Assembly (NCBI GenBank): GCA_027493615.1
Contig: JAOSKK010000006.1
Span: 1 to 64,000 of the forward strand
Reading direction: 5' to 3'
Length of the DNA: 64,000 nucleotides
From: Verrucomicrobiota bacterium
Lineage (GTDB): Bacteria > Verrucomicrobiota > Verrucomicrobiia > Limisphaerales > J093
Part shown: piece by piece, positions 15,282-25,000 of the stretch
Layout: each line of letters opens with the position of its first letter
Numbering within the stretch: the stretch's first letter is position 1
Notes under the pieces: model-generated
The model's database searches: none
What the model was told of the DNA's origin: nothing
The model's input: the letters and a program-made list of their open reading frames with translations, nothing else
Position numbers and translations under genes: made by a program

Positions 15282-15358
15282 TGGCGGACCCGATGGGACT
15301 TGCACCCACAGCCTTCCCGCAGACAACGGGTTGCTCCGCTCATTTGAGCTACGGGTCC
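15282..15358 (-). tRNA. Array tRNA-Asp(GUC)
   Basis: Acceptor GGACCCG/CGGGTCC, D-arm GCTC-AAATGAGCG-GAGC, loop TTGTCTG (GTC) on stem CCCG/CGGG, T-arm GTGGG-TGCAAGT-CCCAT (G55), discriminator G as in aspartate tRNAs, CCA encoded. Confidence 0.88.
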
Positions 15359-15361
15359 AAT

Positions 15362-15436
15362 TGGTGGAGTCGGCGGGTAACGCTCCCGCATGGGCCTGCT
15401 TGCAGGGCAGGTGCATTGCTTGTCTGCCACGACCCC
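15362..15436 (-). tRNA. Array tRNA-Ala(UGC) with G3-U70
   Basis: Acceptor GGGGTCG/CGACTCC places G3 opposite U70, the alanine identity pair, with discriminator A. Anticodon arm CCTGC-CCTGCAA-GCAGG (TGC; C33). D-stem GCA/TGC with loop GACAAGCAA, T-arm GCGGG-AGCGTTA-CCCGC (A54, G55), CCA encoded. Keeping G3-U70 argues for selection on aminoacylation. Confidence 0.88.
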
Positions 15437-15449
15437 AAAGTGGCAAGCC

Positions 15450-15485
15450 GTTCGGGTGCTGCCCCCGACCGGCAGAGTTTTGGAG
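15450..15485. repeat. Stable hairpin between tRNA-Ala and tRNA-Gly
   Basis: GCCG-x-TCGGG and CCCGA-x-CGGC around a GGCAGCA loop, nine pairs with one internal mismatch. Likely an intergenic processing hairpin. Confidence 0.45.
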
Positions 15486-15522
15486 ACTCCACCGCACGCT
15501 GGTGCCCGGCTTGTCTGGAAAT

Positions 15523-15596
15523 TGGTGCGGCTGCCGGGAATCGCACCCGGACCTTCTCCCTGGCAAGAAGACGTTCTGCTGCTAAACCACAGCCGC
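15523..15596 (-). tRNA. Array tRNA-Gly(GCC), first tRNA of the array
   Basis: Acceptor GCGGCTG/CAGCCGC, D-arm GTTT-AGCAGCA-GAAC, anticodon arm TCTTC-TTGCCAG-GGAGA (GCC), T-arm CCGGG-TGCGATT-CCCGG (G55), discriminator A (glycine tRNAs usually have U), CCA encoded. Confidence 0.87.
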
Positions 15597-15609
15597 GGAA
15601 ATTGAAAGG

Positions 15610-15643
15610 GCCGGGAGCACGTTGTCCGCACTCCCGGCCCGCG
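15610..15643. repeat. Hairpin upstream of tRNA-Gly
   Basis: GGGCCGGGAG and CTCCCGGCCC, ten perfect pairs around a 13-base loop. A second hairpin, CCGGTGGG-GTGTG-CCCGCCGG on the minus strand, lies near 15791-15815. Both sit in the ~350-nt leader of the array. Confidence 0.6.
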
Positions 15644-16655
15644 CCATTTCAACAAAGATCAAACACCACTTGGTGATCTCTCGATCCCAACCCGCGGTTT
15701 CACGGCGGTTGTTTCGGTGTTTACGGGCACACCTCCTTGGAAGCCCTTTGACTGTAAATCCAGGCCAAACTCACACGACGTGCTGGATGGCGACCGGCGG
15801 GCACACCCCACCGGCGGAGAACCTCGGCTCTCCCACGTCCTAATCCGTGTTGGCATCTCGGACATCAGCTAGATGTCGCGTCTTGTCTCACTCACCATCC
15901 CGGTCCTTTCGTTGAATGATTTCGGTTTCGCTGGTGCATAGGGGAAAACAAAAAACCCCGCTCACCATCGGTAAGCAGGGCTGAGAAATCGTGGTCCTCG
16001 CTGGACGCTCGATACCTGCTTACCTTCGTCGACCCGGCCGGGGGTTGTGTCCCTGGCCTTGATCGGAACTAAGGCGGAACACATAACCGCTCGACCATTC
16101 ACGACGTGTCGCTCGCGCGACTATCGTCGTCGGTCTCTTCGCGGCTAGAATGTTCATGCAGGCTCGCATCGAATGTGGGAGATGTTTAGCATAGGGCGCT
16201 GGTTACAGTCCACTTATACTTTCGGAGGGAGGGTCATCTTGAATCAGAATATGCGGATGGATCAATTTGTGAGGAGGCAGGCTGGTCGATCAGGTGCGGC
16301 TGGTTGGCGAAGGCCACCTCCCGTTCACCGTGGCGGCTTGCTTACCGTGCCCGATGCCGAAGACACGTCCGCACGCCCGCGTGCCGGACGCAAGCTCCGA
16401 TCCCGCTTTTGGCTTCGCAGCGCCCGCATTGACGCCGTAACGACGTTCATTGAACCCTGAAGCCTGAAACGAAGGGCACTCCTTTTCGCCGACGCGAGTG
16501 ATCGATGCACCGCACGAGGTTGCAGCGCCGGTTTCGCGACTGGGCATGGTAGCCGAGGCGGTTCCTTCCCGCGGCTCGGCCCCAAACACGACTTGACAGC
16601 CACCACACCGGGATGGCGACACTCCGCGCGAACTCCTTTCCTCCAGCGACAGGCC
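15644..16655. other. Array leader and island edge, no gene seen
   Basis: About 1 kb without a convincing coding gene. It holds the structured minus-strand leader (separate entry), a GACATC/GATGTC hairpin near 15861-15877 and, beyond 16200, unremarkable sequence leading to the esterase gene. A minus-strand TATAAG at about 16210-16220 could be part of a promoter but lacks a good -35 box. Confidence 0.5.
15945..16124 (-). promoter_or_regulatory. Attenuator-like structured leader of the tRNA array
   Basis: On the minus strand, segment B (15980-15970, CCCTGCTTACC) pairs with segment C (15966-15956, GGTGAGCGGGG) to form an 11-bp terminator with a GAT loop followed by TTTTTTGTTTT (15955-15945). The same segment B is also perfectly complementary over ten bases to upstream segment A (16024-16015, GGTAAGCAGG). 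A:B and B:C exclude each other, the layout of a transcription attenuator. Upstream of A is a long stem-loop (16083-16046) with TGTGTTCC/GGGACACA and GCCTT/AAGGC. No known riboswitch or T-box consensus was recognised. What senses the switch is unknown. Confidence 0.65.
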
Positions 16656-18642
16656 ATGCAAACAACCGTCCTTGTCACCGTCTGCGGCTTCTGGTTGGGC
16701 CTCGCCCTCGCGCCAGGCGCGGTAGCCGCCGAATCACCCGCCGCCACCCATCCGTCGGCCCAAGCGATCATCGAGTCCTTTCTCAGCCGGGAAGCGATCC
16801 GGCTCGAGTCCTCGTTCCTTGAGGGCATCACCAACCGCGCACAGTGGGAGGCTCGACGCCCCGAGCTTCGCCGGCAGTACCTCGAAATCCTCGGGCTCTG
16901 GCCGTTGCCGGAACGGACCCCGCTGGCAGCCCAGGTCACCGGTGTCCTCAAACGGGATGAAGGGTTTCGCGTCGAGAAGGTGCATTTCCAGAGCCGCCCA
17001 CGCCTGTACGTCACGGGCAATCTATACCTGCCCAAGGACGCCGCGCCCGGGTCGCGTCTGCCCGCGGTGCTGTACGTGTGCGGCCATTCAGGACGAGGAC
17101 GGGACGGGAACAAGGCTGCCTTTCAGCATCACGGCATGTGGTTCGCCACGCACGGGTTTGCCTGCCTGATCATTGACACCCTGCAACTCGGCGAGATCGC
17201 CGGCATCCACCACGGCACGTATCGCTACGACCGCTGGTGGTGGCAGGCGCGCGGCTACACGCCGGCCGCGGTGGAATGCTGGAATGGCATCCGGGCGTTG
17301 GACTATCTTGAAAGCCGCCCGGAAGTGGACCCTGCCCGGCTGGCGGTGACCGGGATTTCCGGGGTGGGGCCGCCACGTTCTGGATCGCCGCGGCGGACGA
17401 GCGGGTGAAGGTCGCCGTGCCGGTGAGCGGCATGAGCGACCTGGAGGACTATGTGGGGGCGAAAGTGGTCAACGGCCATTGCGACTGCATGTTTGCCCTC
17501 AACACCTTCCAGTGGCCCTGGACGCAGATCGCCGCCCTCATTGCGCCGCGCCCGCTGTTGTTCGCCAACTCGGGTCACGACCCGATCTTCCCGATGGACG
17601 GCAACGACCGCATTCGCGCCCGCCTGGAACGGCTGTATGGCTTCTACACCAACCGCACCGAGAGCCTTTTTGACATCGCCGTGACGCCGGGCGGACACGA
17701 CGACAAGCCTGAGTTGCGGCTGATGGCGTACCGGTGGATCGCCTGGCATCTGCAGGGCACGAACGCCCCGGTGACGGAGCCCGCGTTGCCGCCCATCGAA
17801 GGCAACCAGTTGCGCGTCTTCCCCGGTGAACTCCCCGCCGACGAGCTCAACACGACGATTGACGAATCGTTCGTCCCGATGGCGACCCGCGCCCTGCCCG
17901 GGACGGCGGGCGATTTCCAGGTCTGGCGCGCCGACCGCCTGGCCGAGCTGCGTCGGCTGGTGTTCCGGCCGCTGCCTCAGCGCTTCGAGGCGGCCCACCG
18001 GACCGCGCTGGGAAACGACCGGGCCTCCGGGGTTCTCGTGGTTGAACCCGGGCTCGCGGTCTCGTGGAAGTATTTCCCACCCGCGTCCGGGGCGTCCGAC
18101 CAGAAACGCTGGCTCCTGGTGCTGGGCGAACAGGATTCCTGGAATCCAAACCCGACTGGGCCCGGCGGGTGGCCGGCGACGCGGGTGTGCTACTGGTGGC
18201 GCCGCGGGGCACGGGGCCGATGGCGTGGGCGGACCCGGCGCCCTTCTATGTCCAGCGCGCGCTGGCGTTGTTGGGGCGCACGGTGGAAGGGGACCGGGTG
18301 CGTGATGTGCTCGGTGTCGCCGCCTCGTTCCTTCCGGTTCTTGCGGAGCGGGATGGCGAGCACTGGGGCATTGCCGGGCAGGGGCGGGCCGGCGTGATGG
18401 CCGCTTACGCGGCGCTGTTCGAGCCGCGGCTCGAAGAGGTCGTGTTGGTGGATCCGCCGGTGACGCATCGGGACGGTCCGATCTTCCTGAACGTGCTGCG
18501 GGTTCTGGACATTCCGGAGGCGCTGGGGTTGCTGGCGCCGCGACCGGTGCGGGTGCACACGAGCCGGCCCGAGGCCTTCGAGCGCACGGCGTCTCTCTAT
18601 CGTGCCGGCGGTGGTGTTTTTGAAGCCGCGCCCCTCCCGTAA
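16656..18642 (+). CDS. Secreted alpha/beta-hydrolase, acetylxylan-esterase-like (two frameshifts)
   Basis: Start ATG 16656 gives a signal peptide (MQTTVLVTVCGFWLGLALAP). The N-terminal half has the hydrolase core: LYLPKDAAPGSRLPAVLYVC, FACLIIDTLQLGE, and TGISGxGGA with the nucleophile Ser of a GxSxG-type elbow. Later GHDPIFPMD and TPGGHDD are candidate acid and base regions. The frame breaks at about 17360 (G4-T-G4 run) and again near 18140; the protein similarity continues across both, giving about 660 aa. A second hydrolase-like half (GQGRAGVMAAYAALFEPRLE) forms the C-terminus. TTGACA lies at 16593-16598. Likely removes acetyl or methyl esters from plant polysaccharides. Confidence 0.7.
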
Positions 18643-18660
18643 GTTGAATCCCTTTCGTCC

Positions 18661-19926
18661 ATGAGAACCTCCCTGCTGCTCCTCGTCACGCTCCCCCTGC
18701 TTCAGGCGGCGGACGCACCGCCCGCGGGCCAAGCCTCAGACAGCGCCCGCGCCCAAGTGCTGGTGGCCTACTACTCCCGCACCGGCAACACCGAACAAAT
18801 GGCCCGTGGCGTGGCGGAGGGCGTCCAGCGGGTGCCGGGTGCCCACGCCGTGGTCAAACCGATCGCCGAGGTGACCCAGACCGACCTGGAGGCGGCCGAC
18901 GGCATCGTGCTCGGGTGTCCCACCTACTTCGCCAACATCCCAGGCGAGATGAAGGTGCTCCTGGATGACTGGAACTGGAAGCTGAAGGTGGACTTCACCG
19001 ACAAGGTGGGCGGGGCCTTTGCCACAGCGGGCGGACAGGTGGGTGGTCAGGAAAACGTCGTGGTCTCCCTCCTCCTCTTCATGGTCCACAATCGGATGGT
19101 CGTGGCCGGTCCGCTTTACCACAACGCGCGCACCGGCAGCGTCTGGGCGGAAGCCGGTGCCGCCGCCATCACCGGGCCTTTGGATCCCGGAGTGGGCGAG
19201 GGTGAGTTGGACGGCGCCCGCCGGTTGGGCGAACGCGTGGCCACGCTCGCGGCGAGACTGAAGGCGACGGGCGCGCCCGCCCGAAGCGCGGTTGAGGCGG
19301 GCTTCCAGTCCCTGTTTGATGGTCGCACTTTGGCAGGTTGGACGGTCAAATGCCTCCCCAAGGACGCGGCGTTGGCTGCGAAGGCGTGGAGCGTGGATCA
19401 GGGTACGCTTCTGGCCAACACGATGGGGCACAAGGAGCATTTCTACATCATGCTGGTGAGCGACGCGGAATATGGCGATTTTGTGCTGCGCCTCCGCTTC
19501 CAGGTCGAACGCGGGATCACCGGCAACAGCGGCATCCAGATTCGCAGCCGCTACAACGCCGACACCGGCTGGATGGAAGGCCCGCAGATTGACCTCAATC
19601 CGCCGGAGCCGGAACTCACCGGCAAGCTCTGGAACGAGGGGCCCGGCCCGCATCGCTGGCTTTCGAACGAGCCCGTCGACGGGTTCAAGTTCAAGTACGC
19701 CGACGAGGGCGACGGCTGGAACGACCTCGAGATCACGGCGCAGGGACTCCGCATCCGATCGGTGCTCAACGGCGTTACGGTCGTGGACTACGATGGTGCC
19801 GGGGTGCTGGACGACGCCGAACACCGTCAGGTCGGTGTCGGTGAGCGGGGTCACCTCGGCTTGCAGATTCATTCCTTCCACGAACTCAAGCTCCGGTTCA
19901 AAGACATCCGGCTCAAACCGCTTTGA
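18661..19926 (+). CDS. Exported flavodoxin (WrbA-like) fused to DUF1080
   Basis: 421 aa, intact frame, 18 nt after the esterase. Residues 1-20 are a signal peptide. Residues 33-205 are a WrbA-like flavodoxin: VLVAYYSRTGNTEQMARG carries the FMN-phosphate loop SRTGNT at 39-44, followed by GIVLGCPTYFANIPGEMK and GGAFATAGG. From about 215 a DUF1080 domain follows (FQSLFDGRTLAGW, FVLRLRFQVERGITGNSGIQ, HSFHELKLRFKDIRLKPL), the family of 3-keto-disaccharide hydrolases. I know both families separately but not this combination. A flavoprotein outside the cytoplasm would need FMN loading after export. Could couple a redox step to keto-sugar cleavage. Confidence 0.85.
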   Translation: MRTSLLLLVTLPLLQAADAPPAGQASDSARAQVLVAYYSRTGNTEQMARGVAEGVQRVPGAHAVVKPIAEVTQTDLEAADGIVLGCPTYFANIPGEMKVLLDDWNWKLKVDFTDKVGGAFATAGGQVGGQENVVVSLLLFMVHNRMVVAGPLYHNARTGSVWAEAGAAAITGPLDPGVGEGELDGARRLGERVATLAARLKATGAPARSAVEAGFQSLFDGRTLAGWTVKCLPKDAALAAKAWSVDQGTLLANTMGHKEHFYIMLVSDAEYGDFVLRLRFQVERGITGNSGIQIRSRYNADTGWMEGPQIDLNPPEPELTGKLWNEGPGPHRWLSNEPVDGFKFKYADEGDGWNDLEITAQGLRIRSVLNGVTVVDYDGAGVLDDAEHRQVGVGERGHLGLQIHSFHELKLRFKDIRLKPL

Positions 19927-19945
19927 CCACGATCCCGCCGTAACG

Positions 19946-19985
19946 CAAAGCGCCGCTGGAAGTCGGCGCACTCCAAACGCTGCGC
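19946..19985 (+). repeat. Dispersed 40-bp repeat, copy 1
   Basis: AAAGCGCCGCTGGAAGTCGG then CGCACTCCAAACGCTGCGC. A near-identical copy lies at 21795-21833 in the same orientation and a diverged inverted copy at 21729-21765. Confidence 0.7.
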
Positions 19986-20081
19986 GGGTTCGATGGCCCA
20001 GGGGCCGGAAGGCGCGCCGCCGCCTCGACTGCGTGATGTGGGTGAGTTCGGGCGGTTCGAGCCGCCGCCGCGTGCTGCGGG

Positions 20082-21679
20082 TCAGCGACGGAGGACGAAG
20101 CCGGCATCGACCCAGTTGGCGAAATCCTCACGTGATCCGTCCCCGGCATCCATCGCGACGAGGTTGATGCGCTGCGCACCGCGCGGCAACTCGAGGTCAA
20201 AACGCCACGCCGGGGACTGCAGGCGCATCACCGGGCTCGCCGCGGCCTCTGTGCCGTCGATGAAGACTTTGAACACCACACTGGGATACTGGGCGAGATT
20301 CGAGCCGTGGCTGATGCCGACCAGGTGCTCATCGACACCGGCCAGGGCGACAAAGCGTTGGTAGTCCGGCTGGAGGGCATACATCAGGGCGCACGGCGCA
20401 TGCACGCCCAGGCCCCGTTGGTAAGTCTGCCGATTCGTCCGGAGCGGCCCACCCGGATTCGCCCGGTCTTTCTGCGGCGGCTGGGTGTTCCCCGCGTACC
20501 GCACCTGGCCGCCATAGGAGTGACCGAAGCCGACGCTGCGCACCGGTTCGAGGTCACTGAGATGAACATCTGGCGCCGGCGGCATCGGCGCCAGACGGGC
20601 GTAGAAAGCCTCGGACTCCCGGCTGACGGACTGGCCGTCGCGAAACGCCGTGGTCCGTAGATGGGTGGTTTCGGTGATCACCAGCGGTTGGGCGTACGGT
20701 GCCGACTGCGTCGTGGGAGGCGAGCCGTCGAGGGTGTAACGGATCTCGGCGCCGGGTTGATGCGGCGTCGCGAGGGTCACGATGACGGGCTGCTCGAACA
20801 GGTGCGGGCGCATCAGGGTACCCCAGGGGGCGATCCGCACCGCATCGACGGGCGCGGGCGGGTTCCAGCGGCCGAGCCGGGTCAACTCCTGCTCAAAGTG
20901 GATCGTGGGCGCGAGGTACTTCTCGAAGTGGGCGACGACCTGTTCGGTGTTGAGGTCCGGAGTGAACTTCTGCGCGGGATCGTAACCGGGGTGGGCGTCG
21001 GTCAGGTCCCGCGCCAGCATGCACTTCGGGCCGGCGGATTTCATGGCGCGGAGGCCCATGGGTTTCCCCAGCAGGCAGACCTGGGTGTGAAATCCGACGT
21101 AGATCAAATGGGTGAGCCCGAACTTCCGGCACAGGGCATACACCTCGGCCTGGGTGTCGGGCATCCAGTCCTCCGGGGCAATGCGCAATCCCGGGTGCAT
21201 GCCGTCCCAACCGTAGTTCACGGCGCAACGCGTGCTGTCGCAGGCACAACCTCCGGGGTCGGGTGCGGGCGGGCAGGTGACATCGACGACGGCTGGCACG
21301 GGGAGCAGGGGCAGGGCGAGGACGCGTTCGCGTTGCGGGTAGCCGGCGTAGTTGTCCACCACGTCACTCGGGCAGAGCATGACCGTCATGCCGAGGGCGC
21401 GCGCGGCGTCCAGCGCCTGGTTGATCCGCGGAACGATGGCATCGACGCGCATCGTGGCCGTCTTGCACCAGTGGAAGTTCCACACATCGACGGCGATGAC
21501 ACCGACTCGCCTCGGATCCACTGTCTCGGTGGTCAGGCGGATCGTTCCGGTGTCCGCGTCGCGGGTCTGCCAGGTGAAGTGGATCAGGGCCGGGGGTGAG
21601 GTCGCGGCGGAGGCGGGATCCTGCCCTATTGCCGGGGGGCGAGCATCGCAGCGACGATCACGAGGGTTGCAGGTTTCAC
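20082..21679 (-). CDS. Isochorismatase-like hydrolase with chitobiase-C and NPCBM modules (one frameshift)
   Basis: Start assigned at GTG 21679, giving signal-like MKPATLVIVAAMLAP; the frame then shifts in a run of six C/G near 21640. The isochorismatase-like cysteine hydrolase part includes VGVIAVDVWNFHWC (catalytic Asp region) and GFHTQVCLLGKPMGLRAM (conserved Cys). It is followed by a chitobiase C-terminal-like beta module, EIRYTLDGSPPTTQSAPY, and an NPCBM-like carbohydrate-binding module (RGLGVHAPCALMYAL). An extracellular amidohydrolase aimed at a glycan-linked substrate is plausible. The frame is open further upstream through a repeat; I exclude that stretch. Confidence 0.65.
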
Positions 21680-21728
21680 GCACGAGGACGTTGGGCAAAG
21701 TCTGGCGCAAGACAACCTCGAATCCGCG

Positions 21729-21833
21729 GAGCGTTTGGAATGCGAGCAGTTCACCGCCGCTTTGCGTGAGGGAGGGGGAGGAGGGGCGAACGAAAAGCGC
21801 CGCTGGAAGTCGGCGCACTCCAAACGCTGCGCG
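21729..21833. repeat. Dispersed 40-bp repeat, copies 2 and 3
   Basis: Direct copy at 21795-21833 and a diverged inverted copy at 21729-21765 (CGTTTGGAATGCGAGCAG), together forming an imperfect long palindrome between two convergently read ends of minus-strand genes. Confidence 0.55.
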
Positions 21834-22006
21834 CGCCTGTTCAGTCACCGGCAATCCGCCCGCCGCGGCGACCGAAAGCGTTCTCCCACCGGCGGAGGAA
21901 AAGCCGTTCTCGCGCTGATTCCCCGATCCGCCGCGGTGACCTTGTCGGCGGCGGTCGGCTTCGGCCGGTTTCAGCGGCGCAGGACGAGCCCGGAGGTGGC
22001 CATCAC

Positions 22007-25000
22007 TCAGGGCGAGACGACGCGATAGAAGCGTCGGTCGGCCCCGGCCGGCAGCGGATCGCTGACTTCGTTCGTTTGCGCGACCGGCGACGGCGGCAGC
22101 ACCGCCGCCTCTTCCCACGGTCCGTTCACCAGGTCCGGCGCTGACAGCAGCCGATACGGCTGACCGGGGCGCGCTGCGAAGCGCAACACCAGACGGCCTT
22201 CACGAACTGTCACCGAGTCCAGGAACGGCGGCGCGTACCCGGGTTGGCCGGGAGAGCCCCCGGGCGCGGGCTGGCCTGCCAGTTGGCGGGATCGGCGGCA
22301 TTCCCCATCGGGTTGAGCGCTTCGAGCGAGTGGCCTTGCCCGTCCGCTTCACGGGGCCAGTCGCCGTCGTCGTCGTAGGCAAACTCCTGGATCACGAAAC
22401 CATGGCGGTCGAGCAGGCGGAGGGTTTCTCCGCCGTTATCGAGCCCGCCGGTGAAGTTGCCGGCGATGGCGAGGTGTTCGCCGTACCGGAACCGCACGGC
22501 CGCCGCGTCGCGCGTGATCAAGATCCGCCCGCCCGGCGCGAGCGTACGGAAGGCGGAGCCGGTGAAATCGAAGGTGACGCCGCGGTCCAGGCGGACGCCG
22601 TCGAGGTCCACCGGGTCGGGACCCAGGTTGGCGAGCTCGAGGAACTCGAACTGGTCGGCGTCGGCAAATCCGGCATCGCGTTCGGGTCCGGTGGGCGGCG
22701 CGGGGTGATACATGATTTCGGTGAGGCGGAGGAAGCGGCGTTGGGCGTCGTCGAGTCCTGTGCTGTGGACGGTGATGGCGCCCTGGCCGACGATCTCGCC
22801 GCGGCGATTGCGGGCCTCGAGGATCAACGGGTTTTCCCCCGGGGCCAGCGGGATGGACACACGCCAGCGGGAAGCGTCGAGCCAGGTCAACGGCAGGGGC
22901 GAAGTTTGGCCGGCCAGGCGGAGGTCGCGGACGTCGATCCAGGCGCGGCCTTCAAGCTGGACGACCAGGTTGGTGACGGTGAAGTCGGCACCATCGTTGG
23001 TGGTGATGGCGAACGGGATGGCCGCGGGCAGGCGACTGCGCACGTACTGGCTGCGGGCGCGCACGCGGTCGAGGACGTATCGATAGTCCTCCCCGGCCAC
23101 GGCGCCGTAATGCGTGACCCACGGCGTGAGGTAGTCGGTGTGGAAGGTGGTTTCCATCAAGTCGAGCAGGTGCCCGTGGAACAGGCGGGTGTAGACGGGC
23201 AGGCTGATGATCCGGGCGAGGTTCTGGTTGCCCCAGAGCGGGGCGGAGGGCTCGAGCGCAAACAGGAAGTCCCAGTCGTAGGGCAGAGCGAGGATCCGCT
23301 GGTCGGCGGGGCGGACGTAGAAGTTGAGGTTGTGCGGGTTGCCTTGGGTGTAGGTGTCGCCGATGCCGAAGAGGGAGAGGAGGGCGAAGACGCGCATCCA
23401 CTCGTCGATGTCCATGACGTCCGGCACGGTGCGCTGGAGGGCGGGGCCGGTGAGGCTGAAGGTCTTGGCGAGGGCGAGGTAGGGGCGGTAGTCATCGCGG
23501 GCGCGGTTGTTGCGGATCATGGTGGACCACCGGTACTGCTCGGGGTCGTCGCCCAGGTCGGTGATGTCGTAGTTGGAAACCCAATCGATGGGGAAAGGGA
23601 GTTTGATGCCGCTGGGCGTGCCGTCGTGGGTGGCCATGGCGACGCGGATGCCTTCCATGTTGAACAGGGTGCCCTCGGCCCCGTTTTCGTACTGGGAATC
23701 GAGATAGACGTCGTTGTAGTGGGCGAGCGACATCCGGGCGGCACCGGCGTTGCCGGCGCGATGCGAGAAGAGGTGGACAATGTCGTCGTACATGCCGGGG
23801 ACGCCCGCCTGGTTCTGGGCGTGCTTGGCGAAGATTTCCTGGACGACCCGCCGCTTGAGCTGGACGGTGCGATGGACGCCGCGGAAGAGATGGTCGGCGG
23901 GGAAGCGGACGTTGTAGGAGGCGGCGTCGGGGGTTGTTGCGGCTGAACATGCTCCCGTGCAGGTGCACGCCGCAGTCGTAGAAGATCTCGCGGTTGTTCC
24001 AGACGACGGTGGCGCCGAGGCGGTCATCGCTCATCATGTTCTGGAAGTCATCCAGCAGCCGGCCGTCGCGGGCCGTGAGGATGAGATGGAACGACGGGCG
24101 CCGTAGACCGGGCGAGCGGGCATCGACGCGGATCAGCGCGCGCGAGTCGGGGCCGGCGGCGGGCCAGAACGAGACGGCCCCGCGCGGGTCGCGTCCGGCC
24201 ACGTAGAACTGGATCACGGTGCCCGAGGCGGCCTGCGGCGGGAGCGCGGCGGTGAACGTCGCCGGCGCCTCCGGCGGAGCGTCCGGCGGCCCCGCCTGCC
24301 GGTCCATGGGTATTTGTTGCCAGGCGCCTTCCTGGATCGCGTAGTGCAGGGTGAGGGAATCGAGGCCATCGGGGTCCTGAGCGACGACCCGGACATCGAT
24401 GGCCTGGCCGGGTTTCGGAACGGGTGGGTCGTGCGTGAGGCGCGTGTAAGTGGGCCCCAGGTTGTCGGTGGTGGTCGAGTTGGGTTGACCGGGTGTCCCC
24501 GCGATTCGCGGCTGGGCCAGGATGACGGTGCGGGCGACACGATTGTAGTAGAGCTCGGCGTGGAGTTGCGGGGACCCGCGCAGCCACTTGGCGTCGAAGC
24601 TGACTTCGTATTCGCGGCCGGCGACGACCGGGGCGACCGCGCCGCCGAACCGGAGGGTCGACTCGATCTGGTTGTGGAGGTATCCCCGCGAATCGGTGGC
24701 GACCACGCGGAGCACGAGGTTATCAGGTCGATCCGGGTCCGGCTCGACGCGGGAGTGGGAATGGTTGCCGAGCAGGCGCCAGGCGGAGGCGTCGGTGGCG
24801 AAGTCACCGTTGGTGAGCAGGGAACGGCGGGCGCCATCGGGATCCTCGACGACGACGACGTTGTCGAGCAGACATTCGCCGTCGTCGAGCAGGCCCAGTC
24901 TCAGTTCGGAAAAGCCATGCAGGGGCGGCCCGAAGACCGGTTCCACGGCGCGGGCGCGAAACACGTAACGTTGCCAGACGCTACGGGGCGTTTCGTCGCT

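Noticed and set aside
15659..15865. 68-codon minus-strand open frame in the array leader
   Set aside because: Interrupted by strong hairpins and lacking a ribosome site; an AAGGAGGTG inside it is not followed by a usable start.
15945..16124. Leader as tmRNA, RNase P RNA, SRP RNA, T-box or a known riboswitch
   Set aside because: None of the consensus blocks I know for these RNAs is present; left as an unassigned attenuator-like leader.
8884..16391. Possible attachment-site direct repeat: TGCCGGACGC in the tRNA-Arg 3' end and at 16382-16391
   Set aside because: Only ten bases match, well within chance for GC-rich DNA, and no integrase gene is in the window.
16173..16460. 95-codon open frame right of the array leader
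   Set aside because: No ribosome site, no family similarity, low-complexity composition.
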